DNA of 64,000 nt from Rhodopseudomonas pentothenatexigens. Its GTDB lineage: Bacteria; Pseudomonadota; Alphaproteobacteria; Rhizobiales; Xanthobacteraceae. The position numbers and the translations under genes were made by a program. Location of the stretch: the NCBI RefSeq assembly GCF_900218015.1, contig NZ_UFQQ01000002.1, positions 254,552-318,551 on the forward strand, read 5' to 3'. The notes under the pieces are model-generated. The model was not told the origin of the DNA and ran no database searches. It saw only the letters and a program-made list of their open reading frames with translations. Below, one piece after another: positions 1-7,614 of this stretch (within the stretch, counting starts at the first letter, position 1; each line of letters begins with the position of its first letter).

Positions 1-410
1 CCGGCAAGCCGATCGAGCTGTCGAACTACCCCTACCCGATCGCCACCGTCTACGCGACGCAATCCGGCGATCAGGTGTATTCGATCACCAAGTCGATGAT
101 CGTCAACTACGACGCCTACAAGGACAGCGCTCCGGGCGCGACCGGGCTGGCGGTCAAGACCCAGACCATGAAATGGGTGGTGCCGTTCCACCCCGGCGCG
201 GTGAAGGCGCTGCAGGAGGCCGGCCAGTGGAGCGCCGAGGATCAGGCCCACAATGACGGGCTGATCAAGCGCCAGGAAGTGCTCGCCGCCGCGTGGAAGC
301 AATACGCAGCCGCGGCGCCGTCCGGTGAGCAGGACTTCCGCGACGGCTGGATGACGGCGCGCGCCGCTGCGCTGAAGCGGGCGGGCCTGCCGAACGGATT
401 CGAGCAATAG
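1..410 (+). CDS. TAXI-family TRAP transporter solute-binding protein, C-terminal part (truncated by window edge)
   Basis: The reading frame is open from the left edge (frame starting at base 3) and stops at 408-410, so only the last 135 or so residues are visible. The segment resembles the end of TAXI-family periplasmic receptors of TRAP transporters: a strand running into a YSITKSM helix, then a conserved VVPFHPGAVKALQEAG stretch, where the mature protein closes on its ligand, and a charged helical tail. The receptor would capture a carboxylate in the periplasm and deliver it to the fused permease that starts 28 bases downstream. That adjacency is the strongest support. The N-terminus, signal peptide and most binding residues lie outside the window, so the ligand cannot be guessed. 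Confidence 0.8.
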   Translation, partial: GKPIELSNYPYPIATVYATQSGDQVYSITKSMIVNYDAYKDSAPGATGLAVKTQTMKWVVPFHPGAVKALQEAGQWSAEDQAHNDGLIKRQEVLAAAWKQYAAAAPSGEQDFRDGWMTARAAALKRAGLPNGFEQ

Positions 411-438
411 CGTTCTCCTCCGCGCCGGGGACGTCGCC

Positions 439-2505
439 ATGCGTGCTGCCGAATCTGTCGCCCGCCCGACCAAGCGGATCGTGCTCGACGATCCGCACTC
501 GGTCGACAACATGCAGGAAGCCGAAGTCACGCGGGTGCGCAGCCTGCGCGGCTTCTGGCGCTGGGCTCTGGTGGCCGCCGCCGCGGCCACCATCCTGCTG
601 TGCATCAACCAGCAGTTCTCGCTGCGCTTCTTCGTCGGCCACACCCAGCTCAACACGGAGTATTTCTATCTCCTGATCGCGCTGATGCTGCCGTTCACCT
701 TCCTGATCTTCCCGGCGTCACCGACGGCACGGCTCGACCGCGTCCCGCTGTACGACGTCGCGCTGTTTCTGCTGACGATCGGCGCGGCGCTGGTGCTGAT
801 GAGCACCATCCGCAAGGCGGCGGAGGCCGGATGGGAATTCGGCGGCGCGCCGACCCACGTCTTCATCGCCGGCCTGGTGATGTGGGCGCTGCTGATGGAG
901 GCGCTGCGCCGCACCGGCGGCTGGAGCCTGCTGCTGTGCATCTTCCCGTTCACGGTGTATCCGCTGTTCGCCGGCGCGCGCTGGCTCGGCCCGCTCGGCG
1001 GCTCGCAGTCGACGCTGGAACAGGCCACCGCCTATCACGTGCTGTCCGGCGAGAGCCTGCTCGGGATTCCGATCCAGGCCTTCGCCGACACCGTGATCGG
1101 CTTTCTGGTGTTCGGCACCGCGCTGATGCTGACCGGCGCCGGAAAGTTCTTCATCAATCTGGCGTTCGCGATCTGCGGCACCTTCCGCGGCGGCGCCGCC
1201 AAGGTCTGCATCTTCGCCTCGGCACTGCTCGGCATGATGTCGGGCTCGATCATCTCGAACGTGCTGACCGCCGGCACCATGACCATCCCGGTGATGAAGA
1301 AGAGCGGCTTCCGCGCCTCCTACGCCGCGGCGATCGAAGCCTGCGCCTCCACCGGCGCGGTGCTGGCGCCGCCGGTGATGGGGGCCACCGCCTTCGTCAT
1401 CGCGCAATTCGTCAACGTGTCCTACGCCGAAGTCGCGCTGGCGGCGATCCTGCCGGCGGCGCTGTATTACATCGGCCTGTTCATGCAAGTCGACGCCTAT
1501 GCGGCCCGGCACGGACTCGAAGGCATCCCGCGCTCGGAGCTACCGAGCCTGTGGCAGACGCTGAAGGAAGGCTGGTACTACGCCTTCGTGATCGCGCTGC
1601 TGGTGGTGATGCTGCTGTATTTCAAGCGCGAGAGCCACGCCCCGTTCTACGCCACCGCGCTGCTGCTGGTGCTCAACCAGATCTTCTCGAAAGACACCCG
1701 CTGGAATCTGGGCAGCATCGTCCGCTTCCTCGAAGTCAACGGCCGCACCTTCGTCGAGCTGATCGGCATCCTGGCCGGCTGCGGATTGCTGATCGGCGCG
1801 TTCTCGATGACCGGGGTGATCTCCAGCCTCGCGGCCGATCTGTTGCGGCTCGCCGGCGACAACGCCTTCCTGCTGCTGGCGATGTGCGCGATCACCAGCC
1901 TGATCCTCGGCCTCGGCCTCACCACCACCGCCTGCTACATCTTCCTCGCCATCCTGGTGGCGCCGGCGCTGGAGAAGCTCGGGCTGAACCGGATGGCGGT
2001 GCACATGTTCATCTTCTATTGGGGCATGCTGTCGTCGATCACGCCCCCGGTCGCGATCGCCTCGTTCGCCGCAGCCGGCATCGCCGGCTCGCCGGCGATG
2101 AAGACGGGCTGGGAATCGATGTGGGTCGGCAGCATCATCTACTTCATCCCGTTCTTCTTCGTGATGAACCCGGCGCTGGTGCTGCAGGGCCCGAGCCCGT
2201 ATCTCGCCGCGCTCGGCCTGCTCGGGCTCGCGGCGCTCGGCACGGTGTGCATCTGCGGCGGCATCCAGGGCTATCAGGTCGGCGTCGGCGATCTGCGCCG
2301 CGCCGGCGCGCTGGAATGGCCGCTGCGCGTGGCCTTGGTGATCGGCGGCTTCGTGCTGGCGACCCCGGGCGGCGGCATCAATCCGCTGTCGCAGGTGCAG
2401 GTCACCTCGCTCGGGCTGTGCCTGCTGGTCCCGACGCTGGCGATCGCGCTGCTGCTGGTGCGCCGCGGCGACCCGCCCCGGCAGGCGGCACGGCCGGTGC
2501 TGTGA
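439..2505 (+). CDS. TRAP transporter fused permease (DctQM type, TAXI system)
   Basis: A 688-residue, strongly hydrophobic inner-membrane protein. The length and many transmembrane stretches fit the fused small plus large permease subunits of TAXI-type TRAP transporters, which import organic acids using an ion gradient. The N-terminal 170 residues correspond to the small-subunit part. From about residue 200 the DctM-like core has recognisable glycine-rich motifs: GMMSGSIISNVLTAG near residue 264, STGAVLAPPVMGA, LGLGLTTTACYIF, and SSITPPVAIASFAAAG near residue 530. The ATG at 439 follows the receptor stop by 28 bases, so the two are probably cotranscribed. A long hydrophobic C-terminal extension follows the core, as is common in fused permeases. 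The substrate is unknown. Confidence 0.92.
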   Translation: MRAAESVARPTKRIVLDDPHSVDNMQEAEVTRVRSLRGFWRWALVAAAAATILLCINQQFSLRFFVGHTQLNTEYFYLLIALMLPFTFLIFPASPTARLDRVPLYDVALFLLTIGAALVLMSTIRKAAEAGWEFGGAPTHVFIAGLVMWALLMEALRRTGGWSLLLCIFPFTVYPLFAGARWLGPLGGSQSTLEQATAYHVLSGESLLGIPIQAFADTVIGFLVFGTALMLTGAGKFFINLAFAICGTFRGGAAKVCIFASALLGMMSGSIISNVLTAGTMTIPVMKKSGFRASYAAAIEACASTGAVLAPPVMGATAFVIAQFVNVSYAEVALAAILPAALYYIGLFMQVDAYAARHGLEGIPRSELPSLWQTLKEGWYYAFVIALLVVMLLYFKRESHAPFYATALLLVLNQIFSKDTRWNLGSIVRFLEVNGRTFVELIGILAGCGLLIGAFSMTGVISSLAADLLRLAGDNAFLLLAMCAITSLILGLGLTTTACYIFLAILVAPALEKLGLNRMAVHMFIFYWGMLSSITPPVAIASFAAAGIAGSPAMKTGWESMWVGSIIYFIPFFFVMNPALVLQGPSPYLAALGLLGLAALGTVCICGGIQGYQVGVGDLRRAGALEWPLRVALVIGGFVLATPGGGINPLSQVQVTSLGLCLLVPTLAIALLLVRRGDPPRQAARPVL

Positions 2506-2610
2506 GGACGATTGCGGCGGCGGGCCTCTGCCCCCCGTCGTTCAGATTTCACTGGACTTGCTACACGCACTGATTGAGCATCCTGGTGTTTCAAACCAAG
2601 GAGCTTTGCA

Positions 2611-3165
2611 ATGCAGCGTGTATTGGAAGTCACTTCGGTTGATCTCAGCCTGGTCAAGACCAAGCCTCCGCAGATTCACATCGTGACTCACGGGACCGTG
2701 CCGACCTCCGGATGGAAGCATCCGCGGCTGTCGCCGTGGTTCTACATCCGGCCGCCGGACGACGGCATCCAGGACTTCGACTTTGTCGCCGATGCCCCGA
2801 CCGGCATCGTGCTGCCGATGATCACCACCATCGTCGCCGAAGCCACCATCCCCCGCGATCCCGAGGATTATTGGGGACCATGCAAGGCGCTCCGCGGCGT
2901 CCGGATCCACGCCCGCACCAACACCAAGGAAGCGAGCTTCAATGCGGCCGAGGATCTCGCCCAGGCGATCTCGCTGTTTCGCGGCGACGACGATCCGATT
3001 CCATGGCTGATCGTCACGGCGACGGCGTCCGACTGCGATCTGACCGGCAAGGTGCTCCGCGTCTATCACACCGGCGACGGGATCACTGACGACTATCGCA
3101 CCGACCGCGGCAACATCGAGCTCGATCCCAAGACCGAGCGTGTCGTCCGGGTGTGGTGCGGCTGA
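2611..3165 (+). CDS. Hypothetical protein, 184 aa
   Basis: I do not recognise this protein. The ATG at 2611 is preceded by a good ribosome-binding site (AAGGAG, 2599-2604) and codon use resembles the neighbours, so the gene is credible. The sequence has no signal peptide or membrane segment and is mixed alpha/beta. It begins with MQRVLEVTSVDLSLVKTKPP and contains a proline/tryptophan-rich stretch near residues 35-47, YWGPCKALRGVRIHART in the middle, and a C-terminal half rich in Asp and Thr (ITDDYRTDRGNIELD). It stands alone between the TRAP permease (same strand, 105 bases upstream) and a convergent acyl-CoA cluster. A soluble, possibly beta-rich protein is all that can be said. Confidence 0.6.
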   Translation: MQRVLEVTSVDLSLVKTKPPQIHIVTHGTVPTSGWKHPRLSPWFYIRPPDDGIQDFDFVADAPTGIVLPMITTIVAEATIPRDPEDYWGPCKALRGVRIHARTNTKEASFNAAEDLAQAISLFRGDDDPIPWLIVTATASDCDLTGKVLRVYHTGDGITDDYRTDRGNIELDPKTERVVRVWCG

Positions 3166-3186
3166 GCTTCGCGACCAACGGCGGCG

Positions 3187-3206
3187 GCGGGCACTCCGGT
3201 GCCCGC
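3187..3206. terminator. Hairpin between convergent genes, candidate terminator
   Basis: A 7 bp perfect inverted repeat (GCGGGCA/TGCCCGC) with a 6 base loop lies in the 54 base gap between the convergent genes ending at 3165 and 3220. The position suits a bidirectional terminator, but neither side has a proper T-run, so this is a weak call. Confidence 0.3.
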
Positions 3207-3219
3207 TTGCCGCGCCGGC

Positions 3220-3585
3220 TCAGCGGTCCGCCTTCCCGAAGAACGGCACCAATTGCCCGGTGAATTGTGTAAAGCCGGCGCGAACGCGATCGCCGATCGC
3301 CAGGTCGACCGCGCCGTGGGCCATCATCCGAAACCCCTCGGCGCAATCGACCAGCACGATCTTGAACGGCACGTGCGCCCGCGCCTCGGCGGTCGCCGCG
3401 CGGTGAACCAGCGTCTCGGCGCAGATCACGCCCTCGCCGCTCGCGACCAGCGTGGACAGTTCCTCGCTGCCGCAGGCCGCGCAGAAGTCGCGGCGGAAAT
3501 ACTGCACCGCGCCGCAGCCGCCGCAGCGCTGATACACGATCTTCGGTTCGCCGCAGGTCCAGTCGGGCATCGCCATCTCGCTCAT
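3220..3585 (-). CDS. Zn-ribbon/OB-fold (DUF35-type) acyl-CoA-associated protein
   Basis: A 121-residue protein with a rubredoxin-like zinc ribbon (Cys21, Cys24, Cys35, Cys38) followed by a short OB-fold, the standard DUF35 layout. Proteins of this family bind CoA thioesters or act as obligate partners of thiolase-like enzymes, as ChsH2 does with the aldolase Ltp2. The start at 3585 gives MSEMAMPDW and overlaps the stop of the upstream thiolase-like gene by 4 bases (ATGA at 3582-3585). This implies translational coupling and a physical partnership. Upstream in-frame sequence is only the antisense or alternate frame of the thiolase and was excluded. The family call is firm; the exact reaction supported is inferred. 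Confidence 0.88.
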   Translation of the reverse strand: MSEMAMPDWTCGEPKIVYQRCGGCGAVQYFRRDFCAACGSEELSTLVASGEGVICAETLVHRAATAEARAHVPFKIVLVDCAEGFRMMAHGAVDLAIGDRVRAGFTQFTGQLVPFFGKADR

Positions 3586-4718
3586 CGCACCCGCTCCAGG
3601 ATCATGCTGACATGCGACGACAGCACGCCGCCGTCGCCGTGCAGCAGCGCCAGCGACGCATCGCGCACCTGACGGTCGCCGGCGCGCCCGGTCATCTGCA
3701 GATGGGTCTCGACCAGATGCGCCATCGCGCCGCCGACGCCGCAATGGCCATAGCTCAACAGTCCACCATGGGTGTTCAGCGGCATCGCGCCGTCGCGCGA
3801 GAAATATCCGTCGCGCGCCCGCGCCGCCGCCTCGCCGCGGCCTGCGAGCCCGAGGTCTTCCAGCAGCATCAGCAGCGTGATGGTGAAGCTGTCGTACACC
3901 GCGGCATACTTGACGTCGGACACCGCGACGCCGCTCGCAGCCTTGGCGCGCGCGATCGACAGCTCGGCGCCGGACGGTCCCTCGGCCGGCATCGCGGTAA
4001 CGTGCTGATGGGTGTGCGCCTGACCGCAGCCGCGCACCTGGATGCGATGTTCGGTGGTCGGCTCGACGCTGACCACCAGCGCGGCGCCGCCGTCCGACAC
4101 CGGGCAGCAATCGAGCAGCTTCAGCGGCGAAGCGATCGGCTTCGACGCCATCACCTCGGCGACACTGATCGGCTCGTGGAACTGTGCGCCCGGATGGGTG
4201 AGTGCTTGGTTGCGCATCAGCACCGCGAGTTCGGCGAGGTCTTCCTCGGTGACCGCATGGTCGTGCATATAGCGCGACGCGACCAGGCCGTAATAGGCCG
4301 GGATCGTCGGCCCGAGCGGCACTTCGTAGACCGGGTGGCCGACCTGGGCCAGCGCCTGCACTGAGGCGTCGCGGCTCTGCCCGCTCAAGCGATTCTCGCC
4401 GCCGACGACCAGGATGTTGTTCGCCGCCCCGCTCTCGACCAGCTGATGCGCCAGCATCGCCATCGCCATCCCGGTGGCGCCGCCGACCTGCACCGCGTGG
4501 CAGTAATTCGGGCGAATCCCGAAATGCTCGGCGAACACCGTCGCCAGCATGATGTGCGGCATCGTGGTCGAGTAGCCGCACAGCAGCCCGTCGATGTCGC
4601 CGCGCTTCAAGCCCGCATCCGCAATCGCCGCCTCCGCCGCCTCGCGCATCAGGCCGAGCGTGGTCGAACCTTCGATCTTGCCGAACCGCGTGAGGCCGGC
4701 GCCGGTGATGTAGCTCAT
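3582..4718 (-). CDS. Thiolase-superfamily protein lacking the canonical nucleophilic Cys (possible Ltp2-like aldolase or lipid-transfer thiolase)
   Basis: The protein is 378 residues from MSYITGAGL at 4718. I preferred this start to an in-frame ATG 90 bases upstream because the family begins there and GGGAAG precedes it. It has the SCP2-type thiolase fold: an N-terminal half with HAVQVGGATGMAMAMLA and a C-terminal half with NTHGGLLSYGHCGVGG. Where true thiolases have the acyl-accepting Cys (as in ACATG of the second thiolase at 9303-10472), this protein reads VGGATG. The usual HDCF motif is YDSF. Such changes occur in thiolase-like retro-aldolases (Ltp2), which work with a DUF35 partner, and here a DUF35 gene overlaps the stop. 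The aldolase idea is an inference; a non-catalytic role is possible. Confidence 0.85.
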   Translation of the reverse strand: MSYITGAGLTRFGKIEGSTTLGLMREAAEAAIADAGLKRGDIDGLLCGYSTTMPHIMLATVFAEHFGIRPNYCHAVQVGGATGMAMAMLAHQLVESGAANNILVVGGENRLSGQSRDASVQALAQVGHPVYEVPLGPTIPAYYGLVASRYMHDHAVTEEDLAELAVLMRNQALTHPGAQFHEPISVAEVMASKPIASPLKLLDCCPVSDGGAALVVSVEPTTEHRIQVRGCGQAHTHQHVTAMPAEGPSGAELSIARAKAASGVAVSDVKYAAVYDSFTITLLMLLEDLGLAGRGEAAARARDGYFSRDGAMPLNTHGGLLSYGHCGVGGAMAHLVETHLQMTGRAGDRQVRDASLALLHGDGGVLSSHVSMILERVR

Positions 4719-4766
4719 CGGATCACTTCCCACTTCGACGCTCGCGAGAAAGCAGAACCTATCAAC

Positions 4767-4866
4767 GTCATTCCGGGACGCGCCTCTTGGCGCGGGCCCG
4801 GAATCCATATCCCCTGACGGTGGTTATGGATTCCGGGCTCGCCGCTTCGCGGCGCCCCGGAATGAC
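4767..4866. repeat. Palindromic element, family C (GTCATTCCGGG...CCCGGAATGAC)
   Basis: A 100 bp element lies between two genes of the minus-strand cluster. It opens with GTCATTCCGGG and closes with its complement CCCGGAATGAC. It consists of two GC-rich hairpins back to back, joined by a short unpaired centre. Related copies occur at 11724-11837 and 18638-18738, with half copies in 20455-21402. Confidence 0.9.
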
Positions 4867-4910
4867 GAACGAGAGACTTCGGAGAATTCGCACCGAACGC
4901 GTCACTTTCT

Positions 4911-6128
4911 TCAGCTCTCCTGCAGCAACTTCAGCGCCCCGCACGCCGCCAGCGCCGCGATCTCGCCGTCGCCATAGCCCGCCTCGCGCAGCACCTCGGC
5001 GCCGTGTTCGCCGAGCCGCGGCGCGAGGCGCTGGCGCTCGACCTTGCTGTCCGACCAGGTCGCCGACACCCGCATGTCGCGGATCGCGCCCTCGCTGGGA
5101 TGCTCGACCACCGGGAAGAAATCGGTCGTCACCAGATGCGGGTCGTGCAGCATGCTCTCGAGATCGTGCATCCGCATCGCCGGCACGTCGGCGACGTCGA
5201 GCAGCGCCACCCACTCCTCGGTGGTCCTGGTCAGGAAGATCCGCGCCAGCTCGGCATAGACCACGTCGATGTTCACCGCCCGCCGCGCGAAGCTGGTGTA
5301 GCGGTCGTCGGCGAGCAGGTCGTCGCGGCCGACCGCGGTGAGAAAGCTGATCCACTGCTTGTCGTTGTACACCATCGCGCAGATGTAGCCGTCGGCGGTC
5401 TGGTACGGCCGGCGATCCGGCGATAGATGCCGCGCGTAGCCGCCGCGATCGAGCGGCGGCTCGTAGGTGAGCCCTCCGAGGTGATCGCCCATCACGAAGC
5501 TGGCCATCGTCTCGAACATCGGAATGTCCAGCCGCTGGCCCTTGCCGGTGCGATCCCGATGCACCAGCGAGGCGCAGATTGCGCCGACCGCGGTGAGCCC
5601 GACGATGCGGTCCACCAGGGCATTGGGCACGTAGCGCGGCGTGCCGTCACCGATGCGCGCATTCAGCGCCGGCAGCGCGGTGGCGCCCTGAATCAGATCG
5701 TCGTAAGCGGGCTTGGCCGCGTACGGCCCGTCCTGGCCGAAGCCGAACACGCCGGCATAGATCAGCCGCGGATTGAGCGGCGCGACATCGTCATAGCCGA
5801 GCTTCAGCCGCGCCATCGCCTGCGGGCGGACGTTGTAGACCAGCACGTCGGCGCCTGCGATCAGCCGCAGCGCGGCGGCGCGGCCGGCGGCGTGCTTGAG
5901 ATCGAGGCAGATGCTGCGCTTGTTGCGGTTTGCATTGAGGAACACCGGCCCCATGCCGGGATGCCGCGCCGGGCCGATCTGCCGGGTGACGTCGCCGTCC
6001 GGGGATTCGATCTTGATCACGTCGGCGCCGTAGTCGCCGAGCATCTGGGTGGCGTAAGGCCCCATCAGCACCGACGTCATGTCGACGATTGTCGTGCCCG
6101 CCAGTGGCCCCATCGCTGCGCTTCGCAT
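4911..6128 (-). CDS. Family III CoA-transferase (CaiB/BaiF)
   Basis: A 405-residue protein with the CaiB/BaiF signature order: GPLAGTTIVDMTSVLMGPYA at the N-terminus, DYGADVIKIE, NRNKRSICLDLK, the VRPQAMARL loop, and GFGQDGPYAAKPAYDDLIQ. The Asp in the AYDD segment corresponds to the catalytic Asp that forms the aspartyl-CoA anhydride. The C-terminus has the usual APRLGEHGAEVL. It moves CoA between carboxylic acids in the cytoplasm. Two starts are possible, 6128 and MGPLAG at 6113, and neither has a strong ribosome-binding site. It is upstream of the thiolase-like/DUF35 pair on the same strand and divergent from the MaoC-like gene, so it probably activates the acid that the cluster degrades. 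The substrate is unknown. Confidence 0.92.
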   Translation of the reverse strand: MRSAAMGPLAGTTIVDMTSVLMGPYATQMLGDYGADVIKIESPDGDVTRQIGPARHPGMGPVFLNANRNKRSICLDLKHAAGRAAALRLIAGADVLVYNVRPQAMARLKLGYDDVAPLNPRLIYAGVFGFGQDGPYAAKPAYDDLIQGATALPALNARIGDGTPRYVPNALVDRIVGLTAVGAICASLVHRDRTGKGQRLDIPMFETMASFVMGDHLGGLTYEPPLDRGGYARHLSPDRRPYQTADGYICAMVYNDKQWISFLTAVGRDDLLADDRYTSFARRAVNIDVVYAELARIFLTRTTEEWVALLDVADVPAMRMHDLESMLHDPHLVTTDFFPVVEHPSEGAIRDMRVSATWSDSKVERQRLAPRLGEHGAEVLREAGYGDGEIAALAACGALKLLQES

Positions 6129-6341
6129 CCCTGGTTCGCGGCGCTCTCGTCCGGCGCCGCCGGTCGATGTAACGTTGCGATCGGGCGAAGATCAAGCGAG
6201 CCGCCCGGCATGGCGCCATGCGGTCGCCCGCCGGCGAATAGTTCGTGTAACGGAAGGTTTGACAGCGGTCATTGACCGCGCATGGTGGCGCCCGCATCAA
6301 TCGGCCGCGACCGACGCCCGACCGATCGAAAGCACAGCGCC

Positions 6342-7220
6342 ATGACGCATCACGAGCGATACACCGCGCCGCCGTTCGGCCCGGCGATGATGCTGAACAC
6401 GCTGTGGCCGTCCGCGGGCTGGAATCCGAAAGACGGTTTTCCGAGCTTCAGCTTCATCTGGCGCGGCTACGAGATCGCACGGCCGGTGCTGGCGACGCTG
6501 CAGCATCTCGCCGGCCGCGCCGACGATGCCACCAGCGAACGGCTGCTGCTGCTCGCGCCACACGTCACCGGCTTCCGCCTGAGCCTGGCCATGCTGATGC
6601 ACCGCCACTGGCCGCTGCCGATCTGGCGCGCGCTGCAGCTGCGCAACCGGCTGATCCGCCGCGGCGAGATCCGTATCGCGTTTCCGTCCGACCTGATCGT
6701 GCGGTCCACCGGCTGGCGGGTCCACGACAGGGGCATCGAGCTCGACATCCACGCTCATCTGCTGCAGGGCGACGACTGCGTCTGGGAGAGTATCACCACG
6801 TTCTACTATCGCGGCCGGTTCGCGGGACCGCCGCGGCACGGCGCCGACGACGGCGCCCCGATGACCTCCCCGGCGATCGACCCGGAGTTGGAGCCGGTGG
6901 CGCATTGGATCGCCGAGGGCGGCGATCGGCTGCGCTGGGCGCGGCTGACCGGCGACTACAATCCGCTGCACCTGCTCGACGCCTATGCGCGCCGCACCGG
7001 CTTCGCCGCCGCCTCGGCGCATCCGCAGCGCGTCGCCGCCGAATGCCTCGGCCACCTGACGAAGACCTCCGCTCCGAACCAGCTCGACCTCTGGCTCAAG
7101 GGGCCGGTCTACTACAACCGCGCGGTGACGCTGCGACAGACGCATTCGGCCGACGGCGAAGATTTCGCGCTGTGGGTCGACGGCGACGAGCGCGCCGCGA
7201 TGGTGGGGCGGATGAGCTAA
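6342..7220 (+). CDS. MaoC-like hot-dog acyl-CoA hydratase
   Basis: A 292-residue protein starting at MTHHERY (6342). The same frame opens at 6282, but those 20 residues are low-complexity. The C-terminal half carries GDYNPLHL at about residues 204-211, the MaoC/R-hydratase signature that supplies the catalytic Asp/His pair, and a later LWLKGPVYYNRAV strand typical of hot-dog folds. The N-terminal half appears to be a degenerate first hot-dog, giving the double hot-dog length seen in fungal-type and some bacterial hydratases. The expected reaction is hydration of an enoyl-CoA. It is divergent from the CoA-transferase (213 bases between starts) and convergent with the ligase, and fits the same acyl-CoA pathway. 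Confidence 0.75.
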   Translation: MTHHERYTAPPFGPAMMLNTLWPSAGWNPKDGFPSFSFIWRGYEIARPVLATLQHLAGRADDATSERLLLLAPHVTGFRLSLAMLMHRHWPLPIWRALQLRNRLIRRGEIRIAFPSDLIVRSTGWRVHDRGIELDIHAHLLQGDDCVWESITTFYYRGRFAGPPRHGADDGAPMTSPAIDPELEPVAHWIAEGGDRLRWARLTGDYNPLHLLDAYARRTGFAAASAHPQRVAAECLGHLTKTSAPNQLDLWLKGPVYYNRAVTLRQTHSADGEDFALWVDGDERAAMVGRMS

Positions 7221-7281
7221 GTCTCCGTCCCTGAGAGGAGGCGAAGCCGACGAAGCAATCCAGCTCTGGAACTATCAACTT

Positions 7282-7589
7282 GTCATGCCCGGCCTTGTGC
7301 CGGGCATCCACGCCTTTTAGACTAGTTCTGCTTTTTGTAGAATCAGAGCTGATCCGCACCGCGTGCCACACGCACAACCTCATGGTGAGGAGGCGCGTAG
7401 CGCCGTCTCGAACCATGTGACGCACGGAATGCGTTGCCCCATCCTTCGAGACGCCCGGCTTCGCCGGGCTCCTCGGGATGAGGACTCAGTGCCTTCGGAA
7501 ACGTCGGATCGTTTCAATCAAACGATGAGCCGCTCTAGAATCCCGACGACCCCAAGGCGTGGATGGCCGGGACGAGCCCGGCCATGACG
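7282..7589. repeat. Nested palindromic elements: family A inserted between arms of family B
   Basis: This fills most of the 394 base gap between convergent genes ending at 7220 and 7615. The outer arms, 7282-7312 (GTCATGCCCGG...GGGCATCCACG) and 7558-7589 (CGTGGATGGCC...GGCCATGAC), are the two halves of a family B element. Intact B copies (9196-9283, 13815-13902) have about 27 bases between the arms; here they are about 245 bases apart. Between them, 7378-7483 is a family A element (CCTCATGGTGAGG...CCTCGGGATGAGG). Confidence 0.85.
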
Positions 7590-7614
7590 GGGAGAATCGG
7601 AAGTTGTTGCCGAA

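Noticed and set aside
4719..4808. Upstream in-frame ATG for the thiolase-like gene
   Set aside because: The extra 30 residues come from the palindromic element and do not resemble the family N-terminus.
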